From an uncultured Prevotella sp. (lineage in GTDB: Bacteria; Bacteroidota; Bacteroidia; Bacteroidales; Bacteroidaceae), in NCBI GenBank assembly GCA_905210845.1, contig CAJLYG010000014.1, positions 1 to 31,162 on the forward strand: a stretch of 31,162 bases of DNA, written 5' to 3'. How positions within the stretch are numbered: the stretch's first letter is position 1; the number at the start of each line of letters is the position of its first letter. Shown one piece after another: positions 23,782 to 31,162 of the stretch. Below the pieces are notes generated by a model. The model was not told the origin of the DNA. It worked only from the letters and a program-made list of their open reading frames with translations, and ran no database searches. Both the position numbers and the translations under genes were made by a program.

Positions 23782-26058
23782 ATGACAAGGTATAAGAATA
23801 TGATCGCATCCTTGGGCGTAGTGATGCTCTTGGGTGCTTGTGGAACTCATTCGTTGCAATCATTCCATACGAAATATTTAGGTGTGGACGTGAATGACAA
23901 GGGATATATTGTGGGCTTGAGAAATGTGACAAGGAAGGACCCGATGAATTTCAGTCCTGCCAACCAACCGTCTCCCTTGCTTTCCCTATATGATGAGGAG
24001 ACACAACAATATTTCTATCCGGAAAAAGCAGTGTATGACAAGGGAGGACAGACCGTAAGGCTGTCTTACTCTAATGGCTCCGTGGCAACAGTCAAGATCC
24101 AGGAGACGGACAAGTACTTGAAGCTTACCTTGCAGGACTTGTCACCAAGGAATGGCATTGATGATGTGCAGTGGGGTAAATATTATACCAGTATCAATAA
24201 CCTTTTAGGGGAAGTGATCGGAGTGGCAAGGGACACGTCAAAGACCGTGAACTATGACATCGGTGTACTTGCCCTCAATGATAATACGATCGGTGGCCTG
24301 TCAAGATATACCTCCGACTCTCAGGCTGGAGGATATATGGTCCATACGCCAGATCCCATCCAGTATCCCCTTCCTGTGGAACTTCATGAAGGACAGCAGT
24401 TTACGATGGGAGGAGATGGCTTCAGTGACGTGGCTTTCTATAACCGTAAGGAACCTTATTTCAGGATGATGTATGGTACGTCTGCGGGCGTTGATGAAAG
24501 CGGCAAGATCTATATCTGTTACCATTCCCGGGACAGAAGGAAGGGAAAGATGATCTATTCGCCTGAGGGATGGCCTATCTTCGTGAACAATGAGCCTAAT
24601 CATCTGCAAAGGCAGGATGTGCCAGGCGTTGACTACATCGGGTCGTCTATTGCCTTGTGGGGTAGTCCCGATAGTACAGCGCTGATGGATGTCATCCAGG
24701 ATATTGTCCTGAAAGAAGGGCTTCCTCATCCGATGTTCCGTGGAAAATGGGTCAAGGATCCCACCTCTTTCACTCCCGACCTGATGACCTACGGCAATCT
24801 TTATGACAGCATTGCCTCCTATGCCAAGGCCATGGACTTGCATGTCATCCATGCCTACGACCAGCCCTTTATCCATGCAGATAGGGGGAATAAGGGATTC
24901 TTGGATGGATTTGACCAAGCGAAGAAACCGTATCATTTTACTACGGGTGACTTATCCCATAAGGAATATGCCAATTTGTTGGCAAAAGACAGTATCATCC
25001 TTGGAGGAACTTGTATCACCAATGCCTTGGCTCCGGGTAGCAAGGATGGCAGTCCTATCCCTTCGGACAGCATTTGTATCCAACATCGGAGATTCTTGAC
25101 ACAAGGAATTTCTCCTGCTGATACCATGATCTATATTGACGATCCTAAGTACATGAATGAGATTGGTTGTTGGGAAGCCCATGAGAAGTCGTTGAATATG
25201 GTAAAAATAGGCAAGGAACTCATACACTATTTAGGCGTTTCCAAGGAGGCTCCTTATCGTCTGTTGCATGTTACGCGTGGTTATTGGGGAACCACTCCAG
25301 TGCAGCATCATGCCGGCGATGCAGTCGACAAGGTCCAGGTAACGGTAGGATGGGGCTATCAGGGAATGATACCCAACTTGGAATTACAAGATGAGATTGG
25401 AAAGTATTATGCTGACATGAGTAAGAACAGTGGCATCGGATTGATTGACTTCGATGGGCAGGAGTTCCTGTTCCATAGTGGGTTCGGCAATTATTCCGTG
25501 AAACGTTTCTATCGGAACATGTTTGATGAGGCACGGAAACTTCACCTGCCAGATATCCGCTTTACTGGTGCAACCCTCTCAGAAGGTTCCTGGCACTATC
25601 AAAGTATATGGAATGTCGGTGGAGGAAAAAATATGTATGATGCCCAGACAAGGGAGTGGGGGAGCACGACCAGCCAAGGAAAAGACCTGCGGGATGTTAC
25701 CTATGCCAACTTCTTCCCGTCTTCCTTCGGAGGCAATTTCCCGATTACAGCCAAGTCCACGGTCGAGGAATATGAGCATATTGAGGCAACAGCTGTAGGA
25801 TATGGTGCTACCTATTTCCTCAAGGTTTCCCAGAAGGACGTGGAAAGTTGTCCGTATAAGTATCAGATTTTTAACGTGATCAAGACATGGGAAGCTGCAA
25901 GGCGTGCGAATGCCTTCCCTGAGCATATCAAGCAACTGCTTCGTAACCCGAAGTTGAGTTGGCGCTTGGCGAACGGTTCCACTCCTCATACATGGACATT
26001 GTATCAATTAGATCATGGGAATATATGTCATACATATCATCTGACAAGTCATGATTAG
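23782..26058 (+). CDS. PUL lipoprotein of unrecognised family, probable glycan-active enzyme
   Basis: I do not recognise a named family for this 758-residue protein. It has a lipobox (VVMLLGAC, Cys20), so it is membrane-anchored. Residues about 25-290 look like a beta-sandwich (VDVNDKGYIVGLRNVTR, VRLSYSNGSVATVKIQET), as in the N-terminal domains of many glycosidases. Residues about 310 onward suggest an alpha/beta barrel: LHVIHAYDQPFIHADRG, IYIDDPKYMNEIGCWE, and GIGLIDFDGQEFLFHSG with Asp556, Asp558 and Glu561 as possible catalytic residues. Around 475-515 lies a compact insert-like block (KELIHYLGVS, then HVTRGYWGTT, QHHAGDAV). Its position between GH3 and a GH38-like gene, with 8- and 47-base gaps, strongly suggests it acts on the same glycan. 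Confidence 0.6.
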   Translation: MTRYKNMIASLGVVMLLGACGTHSLQSFHTKYLGVDVNDKGYIVGLRNVTRKDPMNFSPANQPSPLLSLYDEETQQYFYPEKAVYDKGGQTVRLSYSNGSVATVKIQETDKYLKLTLQDLSPRNGIDDVQWGKYYTSINNLLGEVIGVARDTSKTVNYDIGVLALNDNTIGGLSRYTSDSQAGGYMVHTPDPIQYPLPVELHEGQQFTMGGDGFSDVAFYNRKEPYFRMMYGTSAGVDESGKIYICYHSRDRRKGKMIYSPEGWPIFVNNEPNHLQRQDVPGVDYIGSSIALWGSPDSTALMDVIQDIVLKEGLPHPMFRGKWVKDPTSFTPDLMTYGNLYDSIASYAKAMDLHVIHAYDQPFIHADRGNKGFLDGFDQAKKPYHFTTGDLSHKEYANLLAKDSIILGGTCITNALAPGSKDGSPIPSDSICIQHRRFLTQGISPADTMIYIDDPKYMNEIGCWEAHEKSLNMVKIGKELIHYLGVSKEAPYRLLHVTRGYWGTTPVQHHAGDAVDKVQVTVGWGYQGMIPNLELQDEIGKYYADMSKNSGIGLIDFDGQEFLFHSGFGNYSVKRFYRNMFDEARKLHLPDIRFTGATLSEGSWHYQSIWNVGGGKNMYDAQTREWGSTTSQGKDLRDVTYANFFPSSFGGNFPITAKSTVEEYEHIEATAVGYGATYFLKVSQKDVESCPYKYQIFNVIKTWEAARRANAFPEHIKQLLRNPKLSWRLANGSTPHTWTLYQLDHGNICHTYHLTSHD

Positions 26059-26105
26059 GTTCAACAAAATATCATGAATTTAGAATGGTTTCAATTTGAG
26101 AAATA

Positions 26106-28094
26106 ATGAGAAAGTATGTCAGTAGATTGATCCTGGTCATAGGATTTTTATTTGTTCTATCGTTACAAATGTACGGTCAGAAGAATGCAAATGTCTCTAC
26201 CGTCTATGTATTGTTTATGACCCACTTGGACGTGGGTTTTACAGACCTGAGTTCTGTGGTGACAAAACGGTATGTGGAGGATTTTATCCCCAATGCCATC
26301 AAGGTGGCAGATGAGCTGAGGGCGGATCATTCCGGTGACAGATATGTCTGGACTACCGGTTCCTGGCTGATCTGGAAGTATCTTCATTCAGCGACTCCCG
26401 ATCAAGTGCAAAAGTTAGAGAAAGCAATCCGTAGGGGTGACATCTCGTGGGTTGCCACGCCTTACACCATGGAGACCGAGACCATGAACAAGGAAGTGTT
26501 CGAGACCTTGTTGAACCTTTCCAAGCGATTAGACTGTATGTATGGCAAACATACGACAGTGGCTAAGATGACTGATGCCCCCGGTCATACCCGTAGCATC
26601 ATCACTCCTTTGTCAGACGCTGGCGTCCAATTCCTTCATATAGGTGTCAATCCGGCTTCTGCAGTGCCTGATGTACCTAAGTTCTGCCGGTGGAGGGACA
26701 CCAATGGGAAGGAGATCATCTTGACTTATCAGGGGGACTATGGCTCTGAGGATCTGTTGCCAGATGGTAAGAGCGTCATGTCCATCCAGTTTACGGGCGA
26801 CAACCATGGACCGCATACTTACCAGCAAGTGAAAAAGATATATGCTGACCTGCGAAAGAAATATCCTCATGCAAAGATCGTCGCTACGACCTTCGAGGAT
26901 ATCGCACAGTTGCTCGTCTCCATCAAGCGTGTCCTTCCCGTGGTGACATCGGAGATCGGGGATACTTGGATCTATGGATATGGCAGCTCGCCGATCAGAA
27001 TGGCTAAGTTCCGGAAACTCTCCGCCCTTTATTCTCAGTGGGTAAGGGAAGGAAAAATCGATGAGAAGAGTGATACTGCCCTCCAGTTCATCGCGGAATT
27101 GGGGCTGATCGCTGAGCACACGCAAGGCATGGATGTAAAGACGCACTTGGCAAACTGGGACAAATATGACGTGGATGCTTTCCAAAAAGCCAAGAATACG
27201 GCACCCTTCCAGAAGGTGGAGGCATCTTGGCGCGAGTTAGATGATTATTTGGAAAGTGCGATTTCATACCTTCCCGCATCTTTGCAGAAAGAAGCAGAGG
27301 CAGCCTTCCAGCAGATAGACAATGTCAAGTGTCAGAAAATATCAGCAAAAGGTGGGCAGGAGCACGGAACCGTGTGGGAGAAGTCTTTGATTGGTAGCTT
27401 GGCAATTACAGGTCTTACCTACCAGACTTGCAGTCAGAAGGACTATGATCATTTCTTTGATCGCTATCTTCGGGCACGTTACGACTGGGCTTTATGCGAT
27501 TTTGGGAAACCTGGCTTGGACCGTTCTCATGCATCTAGTGCAATGATCCCTGCCCAAGTAGTCCGTAGCAAGGAATATCAAGAGAAAAACGGGACACGCT
27601 GGATCACAGACATTGCCTTTCCCAAGACGGATAGCGTTGATGCCCGTACTTATCCTAAGAGAATGCAAACGGACGTGTTCCTGTTTCAGGATGGACGCCA
27701 TGCAACGGTTTCTGTGACAATCCAGCAAAAGCCTGCCGTGCGTTTGCCGGAAGCTTATTGGCTGTCTTTCCAGGCAAAGGATATCCTTTCCGTCATGGCG
27801 CAGAAAATGGGCGAAGAGGTGGATGTCTCTGATGTCGTTATGCGTGGGAACAGGCAGATGCATGGCATCGATCGCTATGTCGATATCAAGACGGCATCCG
27901 GAACGTATCGGATCTATAGTGATGAGGCTTTTCTCGTGAGCATAGGCAAGGCAAGAGGATTGTCTTACTCCACCGCTTTTCCTCATGTGGAGGATGGTAT
28001 CAGTTTCAACTTGAGCAATAACTTATGGGGCACGAACTTCTCAATGTGGAACGAAGGCTCCTTAACGTATCATTTTTATATCGAAAAGCGATGA
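26106..28094 (+). CDS. DUF5054 / GH38-like secreted protein
   Basis: This 662-residue protein has a signal peptide (residues 1-25). The mature start reads VYVLFMTHLDVGFTDLSSVV, which I recall as the signature of DUF5054, a family related to the GH38 alpha-mannosidase fold. Candidate zinc/catalytic residues parallel GH38: His40 and Asp42 (THLD), Asp157 in KMTDAPGHTRSI (equivalent to the GH38 nucleophile segment with DPFGHS) and His338 in IAEHTQGMD. GDISWVATPYTMETE fits the GH38 segment just before that aspartate. A beta-rich C-terminal half follows. It could therefore be a metal-dependent glycosidase, but no activity for the family is known to me. Its stop overlaps the next ATG (28091-28094), indicating translational coupling. 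Confidence 0.75.
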   Translation: MRKYVSRLILVIGFLFVLSLQMYGQKNANVSTVYVLFMTHLDVGFTDLSSVVTKRYVEDFIPNAIKVADELRADHSGDRYVWTTGSWLIWKYLHSATPDQVQKLEKAIRRGDISWVATPYTMETETMNKEVFETLLNLSKRLDCMYGKHTTVAKMTDAPGHTRSIITPLSDAGVQFLHIGVNPASAVPDVPKFCRWRDTNGKEIILTYQGDYGSEDLLPDGKSVMSIQFTGDNHGPHTYQQVKKIYADLRKKYPHAKIVATTFEDIAQLLVSIKRVLPVVTSEIGDTWIYGYGSSPIRMAKFRKLSALYSQWVREGKIDEKSDTALQFIAELGLIAEHTQGMDVKTHLANWDKYDVDAFQKAKNTAPFQKVEASWRELDDYLESAISYLPASLQKEAEAAFQQIDNVKCQKISAKGGQEHGTVWEKSLIGSLAITGLTYQTCSQKDYDHFFDRYLRARYDWALCDFGKPGLDRSHASSAMIPAQVVRSKEYQEKNGTRWITDIAFPKTDSVDARTYPKRMQTDVFLFQDGRHATVSVTIQQKPAVRLPEAYWLSFQAKDILSVMAQKMGEEVDVSDVVMRGNRQMHGIDRYVDIKTASGTYRIYSDEAFLVSIGKARGLSYSTAFPHVEDGISFNLSNNLWGTNFSMWNEGSLTYHFYIEKR

Positions 28095-30367
28095 ACATTT
28101 TATATAGTTTGACCCATATCCATTGCATGGTAAAGAAAGGAGTATCCACGTTGCTGCTTGCCTGCATGGTGGTAACGGCTTATTCCCAATCTTGGCTTCC
28201 TCAGCAATGGGATCCTCAGGTAACGATGCGGTTGTTGCAGTGTACCTACGACAAGGCCCGCCTGACCAGTTGCCAGCCAATCTTAGGAAATGGCAGTGAT
28301 CGTTGGAAAGTAACCTCCGTGGATTTAGGGCCTGCCCAAGGAGTTCAATATGTGTTTGAAGCCTTGCGGGACATGGACAATGCCGGCGTGGCGGTTGCTT
28401 TCGACCAATATGACTGGTGCAGTGACAATTATGTGATGATACCAGCTGTGGTTTATAATGGAAACAGGGAAAGGATCGTCAACCGCCAATATGCAACAGG
28501 GTTAGACGCTACGGATTATTACCGGAAAGATCTTGCCCTGACTTCAAATCCTATCCCTCAGTTGTCGCCAGACTTCGGTGCTCCATCACGATTAGAAGTC
28601 AGTGTTTGCAATGCGGCTACGCCTGTGATCACCTATTATGACAGAAAGAAGGGCAAGGGTACATTCTTGTTTACTGACCAGGGAATCAGCTGGGATGGGG
28701 GCATGAAGGATCACGCCTTGATCGTAGAAGAATCGCGGGATAGAAGTGTTGCCTCTTTCGTGATCAGTGCCCCGGGAGTAAGGGAGAAAAAGCCGGAATT
28801 CATTGGCTTTAGTGAGAGCCCTGACAGAGGGTTGTCTGTCAAGAAAGGGGACAAGGTTATCATCCGGGTTTGCAAGGTTGACTTCCAGGCAAAGGACATT
28901 CCTGCTTTCTTGGGACGGTTTATGAAAGAAAGGAAACTGCATGTGTTGGCAGAGACTCCCCGTAACCTGATCCCTATGAGTAAGGTTTCCCAAATGATGG
29001 TAAAAGATATCGATGAACGCTATTACCAGGGAGAGAAAGGTTCTTTCTATTGTCCTGAAAATGCCAACTGGATGTCGTATGGATGGATAGGAGGCATGAT
29101 GAATACCTATCCCATGTTAGCCTTGGGTGACAAAGACCATCTTCAGAAAGTAAAAAATACCTTCGACTTTGGACTCCTGAATGGATATGGCGAGAGTGGT
29201 TATTATTTCGATGTCTTAGGTGCAGACGGGAAGGTACTCCATCGCGATGCTGCCGATCAGCATCCAGAGATTGGACTTACTCGAAAAAATGCGGACTTAC
29301 TATATTGGATGACCAAGCAGTTGATGCTGTTGGACAAGCAAGGACATCATGCAGAGATCTCTCTCAAGTGGGAAAGTCAGATGAAGAATTTGGCCAATGC
29401 CTTCGTGAAAACTTGGCGAGAGAATGGGACTTGGGGCAATTACCTGAATATCCATGATGGTAGGATTGCCGTCTGGAACACTACTGGTGGCGTCATGGCA
29501 GTGGCAGGGCTCGTACTTGCTGCCCAATATTTCCATCAACCAGAATATCTTGCCGTGGCACGCGAGGCAGCAAGGTATTATTATGACCAGTTTTCCCTAA
29601 GGGGATTCACATCTGGAGCCTGTGGTGACATCCTGCAAAATGCAGATTCTGAGACTTCTATTGCATTGGCTACTGCTATGATTACCATGTATGAGGCAAC
29701 GGGAGAACCTGAGTTTTTGAAAGCTGCGGAGGCTGCAGCTTGCTTGTGTGCCACATGGGTAGTCTCTTTCCCTTATCAACTTCCCATGGATACTCCTTTA
29801 GGGAAGTTAGGAACCAACTTTACAGGTGCCGTCTGGGCAAGTACCCAAAACAAGCATGGTGCACCAGGTTTCTGTACACAGTCGGGTGATGTGCTCTTTA
29901 AATTGTACCGTGCAACGGGCAATCGCCTTTATGCAGATTTGTTGAGGGATGTCATTCACGCCCATGCAGAGGGGATACAGCCCAATGGGAAGATCACGGA
30001 ACGACTTACCTATTGTGACGCAGACAGCAGAGGCTCTCGCTTAGATGGAGGGAAGACAGGATGGACAGAGACCAATGGAGCCTTGATGTCGATAGAGATA
30101 CCCGGCATCTATGTCCGGATGGATCATCAGGATGTCTATGTCTTCGATCATGTTAATCTCATCGGTAAGAAAAAATCTAAGGGAGGATTATCCCTTACCC
30201 TTCAAAATCCCACGCCTTATGATGCTATTGTGACCATCTTCGCTGAGAATGGCGCACAGGCTGCACGCCCCTTAGGAGACAATGCCTTCCTTAATTGGCA
30301 CCAAAAGGTAAAGGTGAAGGCTGGGACGACGCGCACAGTCCTTGTCAAGGACCTTGGTACTAAATAG
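28091..30367 (+). CDS. secreted alpha/alpha-barrel-like protein of unrecognised family, probable glycan-active enzyme
   Basis: The ATG at 28091 overlaps the preceding stop (ATGA) and gives 758 residues. ATG 28127 gives a cleaner signal peptide (MVKKGVSTLLLACMVVTAYSQ) and may be the true start. The N-terminal 280 residues are beta-rich (VTSVDLGPAQGVQYVFEAL, LIVEESRDRSVASFVISAPG). From about residue 320 there are repeated amphipathic helices with Trp/Gly-rich turns: NANWMSYGWIGGMMNTYPMLA, GESGYYFDVLGADGK, WRENGTWGNYLNI, AVWNTTGGVMAVAGLVLAAQYF and CGDILQNADSETSIALATAM. This pattern fits an (alpha/alpha)6 glycosidase barrel. A short beta domain closes it. No family name or catalytic pair can be assigned with confidence. 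Confidence 0.6.
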   Translation: MNILYSLTHIHCMVKKGVSTLLLACMVVTAYSQSWLPQQWDPQVTMRLLQCTYDKARLTSCQPILGNGSDRWKVTSVDLGPAQGVQYVFEALRDMDNAGVAVAFDQYDWCSDNYVMIPAVVYNGNRERIVNRQYATGLDATDYYRKDLALTSNPIPQLSPDFGAPSRLEVSVCNAATPVITYYDRKKGKGTFLFTDQGISWDGGMKDHALIVEESRDRSVASFVISAPGVREKKPEFIGFSESPDRGLSVKKGDKVIIRVCKVDFQAKDIPAFLGRFMKERKLHVLAETPRNLIPMSKVSQMMVKDIDERYYQGEKGSFYCPENANWMSYGWIGGMMNTYPMLALGDKDHLQKVKNTFDFGLLNGYGESGYYFDVLGADGKVLHRDAADQHPEIGLTRKNADLLYWMTKQLMLLDKQGHHAEISLKWESQMKNLANAFVKTWRENGTWGNYLNIHDGRIAVWNTTGGVMAVAGLVLAAQYFHQPEYLAVAREAARYYYDQFSLRGFTSGACGDILQNADSETSIALATAMITMYEATGEPEFLKAAEAAACLCATWVVSFPYQLPMDTPLGKLGTNFTGAVWASTQNKHGAPGFCTQSGDVLFKLYRATGNRLYADLLRDVIHAHAEGIQPNGKITERLTYCDADSRGSRLDGGKTGWTETNGALMSIEIPGIYVRMDHQDVYVFDHVNLIGKKKSKGGLSLTLQNPTPYDAIVTIFAENGAQAARPLGDNAFLNWHQKVKVKAGTTRTVLVKDLGTK

Positions 30368-30370
30368 CAA

Positions 30371-30386
30371 CGTCTTGTCAAAGACG
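30371..30386. terminator. small hairpin between convergent genes
   Basis: CGTCTT (30371-30376) pairs with AAGACG (30381-30386) around a GTCA loop in the 20-base gap between the PUL's last gene and the rhodanese gene. The stem is short and lacks T-runs, so termination strength is doubtful. Confidence 0.4.
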
Positions 30387-30387
30387 A

Positions 30388-30786
30388 TCAATGCGTGTGG
30401 CTGGTACCGATAGGTTTCTTCTTTTCAGTCCATTCTATCCAGCCACCACGAAGATTGATGACCTTCTTGCCTTCTTGGGCAAGAAGGTTTGCTGCTTTCA
30501 TGCTCCTCTTGCCTGAGCGGCAATATACAGCGATAGTCTTTCCTTTGATGAGCGCTGCTTTAGCCTTTTCCTTGAAATGATCCTGGAGCACATCGATATT
30601 GATAGCATTTGGGATATGTCCTGCCACATATTCTTCTGCGGTCCTGACGTCTACTACTTGTACGCTGTCCGATTGGATGGCACGCTCAAATTCATCAGCA
30701 TCTATTGTCCGGATACTGTCATTCTGCGCACAGGCACTGATAACCATGCTGAAGAGAAATATGAGGGTCAGTTCTATCTTATTCAT
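30388..30786 (-). CDS. rhodanese-domain lipoprotein
   Basis: This 132-residue protein has a lipobox (MVISAC, Cys19) and a single rhodanese domain. The family motifs are VVDVRTAEEYVAGHIPNAIN and the active-site loop YCRSGKRS with catalytic Cys89. NLRGGWIEW marks the C-terminal strand-helix. Single-domain rhodaneses carry sulfur as a persulfide on the active cysteine; the lipoprotein signal places this one in the periplasm or at a membrane. It is convergent with the PUL and probably unrelated to it. The short His-containing end (GTSHTH) may be only a tail. Confidence 0.93.
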   Translation of the reverse strand: MNKIELTLIFLFSMVISACAQNDSIRTIDADEFERAIQSDSVQVVDVRTAEEYVAGHIPNAINIDVLQDHFKEKAKAALIKGKTIAVYCRSGKRSMKAANLLAQEGKKVINLRGGWIEWTEKKKPIGTSHTH

Positions 30787-30825
30787 ATATTTCGACTATA
30801 TATATTGATCTTCATCATAATGATG

Positions 30826-30833
30826 CAAAAATA
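30826..30833 (-). promoter_or_regulatory. probable -7 element of the rhodanese gene promoter
   Basis: On the minus strand this reads TATTTTTG, a TAnnTTTG match about 40 bases before the start codon at 30786. No clear TTG -33 element lies at the usual 19-21 bp spacing (the nearest is TTCG), so the promoter is weaker or needs help. Confidence 0.5.
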
Positions 30834-31043
30834 CGAAGTTTTGGCGAGAATATAGCGAATGAAACGAAAAAAAACGAAACTATCAGGCTCATTTCCTGAC
30901 TTTTGTTTGCTATTATACATATTCTTGAGGGTGTATCTGATCCTCTATTACGCATGATACAGGGACCGCTCATTTGGCTTAACGAAAAGGTTTCATTTCA
31001 GCAAAGATAACGATCCGTATATTAAAAGTGAAGCGATCATACA

Positions 31044-31061
31044 AAATTCTCGAGAGAATTT
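31044..31061. repeat. 18-bp inverted repeat, copy 1
   Basis: AAATTCTC-GA-GAGAATTT, with perfect 8-bp arms and a 2-base centre. An identical copy lies 65 bp downstream. The short centre and repetition suggest paired protein-binding sites or a dispersed genomic repeat. Confidence 0.85.
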
Positions 31062-31108
31062 GATCCAATCGTGGCTGTTTTGCGCAGCAAGAGCATAAGT
31101 GTTCCAAT

Positions 31109-31126
31109 AAATTCTCGAGAGAATTT
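31109..31126. repeat. 18-bp inverted repeat, copy 2
   Basis: Identical to the copy at 31044-31061 over all 18 bases, while the flanks differ. Conservation is therefore confined to the symmetric core. Confidence 0.85.
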
Positions 31127-31162
31127 AGCGAAACATGTGCTTTTTCTGTCAACCTTTGTCAA

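Larger units (their letters stand above)
30834..31162. other. non-coding stretch at the right edge
   Basis: No supportable gene is seen here. It holds a weak TCAGG/CCTGA stem (about 30887-30903) with a T8 run on its minus-strand side. There is also a minus-strand TATCTTTG at 31002-31009 without a spaced -33 element, and two copies of an 18-bp inverted repeat (listed separately). A 52-codon minus-strand frame (30815-30973) is not convincing. Confidence 0.6.

Noticed and set aside
30815..30973. 52-codon minus-strand frame upstream of the rhodanese gene
   Set aside because: It spans the TCAGG/CCTGA stem and T8 run and nearly reaches the likely rhodanese promoter; no family resemblance.

Overview
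The window looks like chromosome from a Prevotella/Segatella-type or closely related member of the Bacteroidales. The support is two susC/susD pairs, many outer-membrane-style lipoproteins, an ECF sigma factor with a FecR anti-sigma, and Bacteroidota promoters of the form TTG, 19-20 bp, TAnnTTTG. All assignments come from reading the sequence and recalling families; no database search was run.

Left part (1-8550). The window opens in the last 25 codons of an unidentified gene. A 5'-truncated remnant of a creatininase-family gene follows, still with its terminator. Next is a four-gene unit behind one clear promoter: SusC-type TonB-dependent transporter, SusD-type lipoprotein, DUF6057-like membrane protein, and a beta-propeller lipoprotein carrying one CxxCH haem-type motif. 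This unit has no recognisable glycoside hydrolase. A large hairpin pair (8473-8547) separates it from the converging next gene.

Middle (8569-13805). An OPT-family transporter (minus strand) and a secreted M6-type zinc metalloprotease (plus strand) are divergent, with back-to-back promoters. A secreted protein of unknown function follows. The 515-base gap after it is unusually structured: an 11-bp hairpin, a 14-bp palindrome, a strong promoter driving only about 90 nt with two hairpins and a T7 terminator (candidate small RNA), a 19-bp palindrome, four copies of a 22-bp tandem repeat, and the promoter of the sigma-factor gene.

Right part (13806-30367). This is a complete-looking polysaccharide utilisation locus: ECF sigma factor, FecR-type anti-sigma factor, SusC with an STN signalling domain, SusD, a twice-deleted GH31 remnant, a GH3 enzyme, a 758-residue lipoprotein of unrecognised family, a DUF5054/GH38-like protein with a likely metal site, and a secreted alpha/alpha-barrel-like protein of unrecognised family. 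The sigma/anti-sigma/STN-SusC set implies that substrate binding outside the cell is relayed to transcription. The enzymes would then cleave the imported or surface-bound glycan. The substrate cannot be read from the sequence; the unassigned enzymes make this locus the best candidate for new biology here.

The right edge holds a convergent rhodanese-domain lipoprotein and a non-coding stretch with two copies of an 18-bp inverted repeat.
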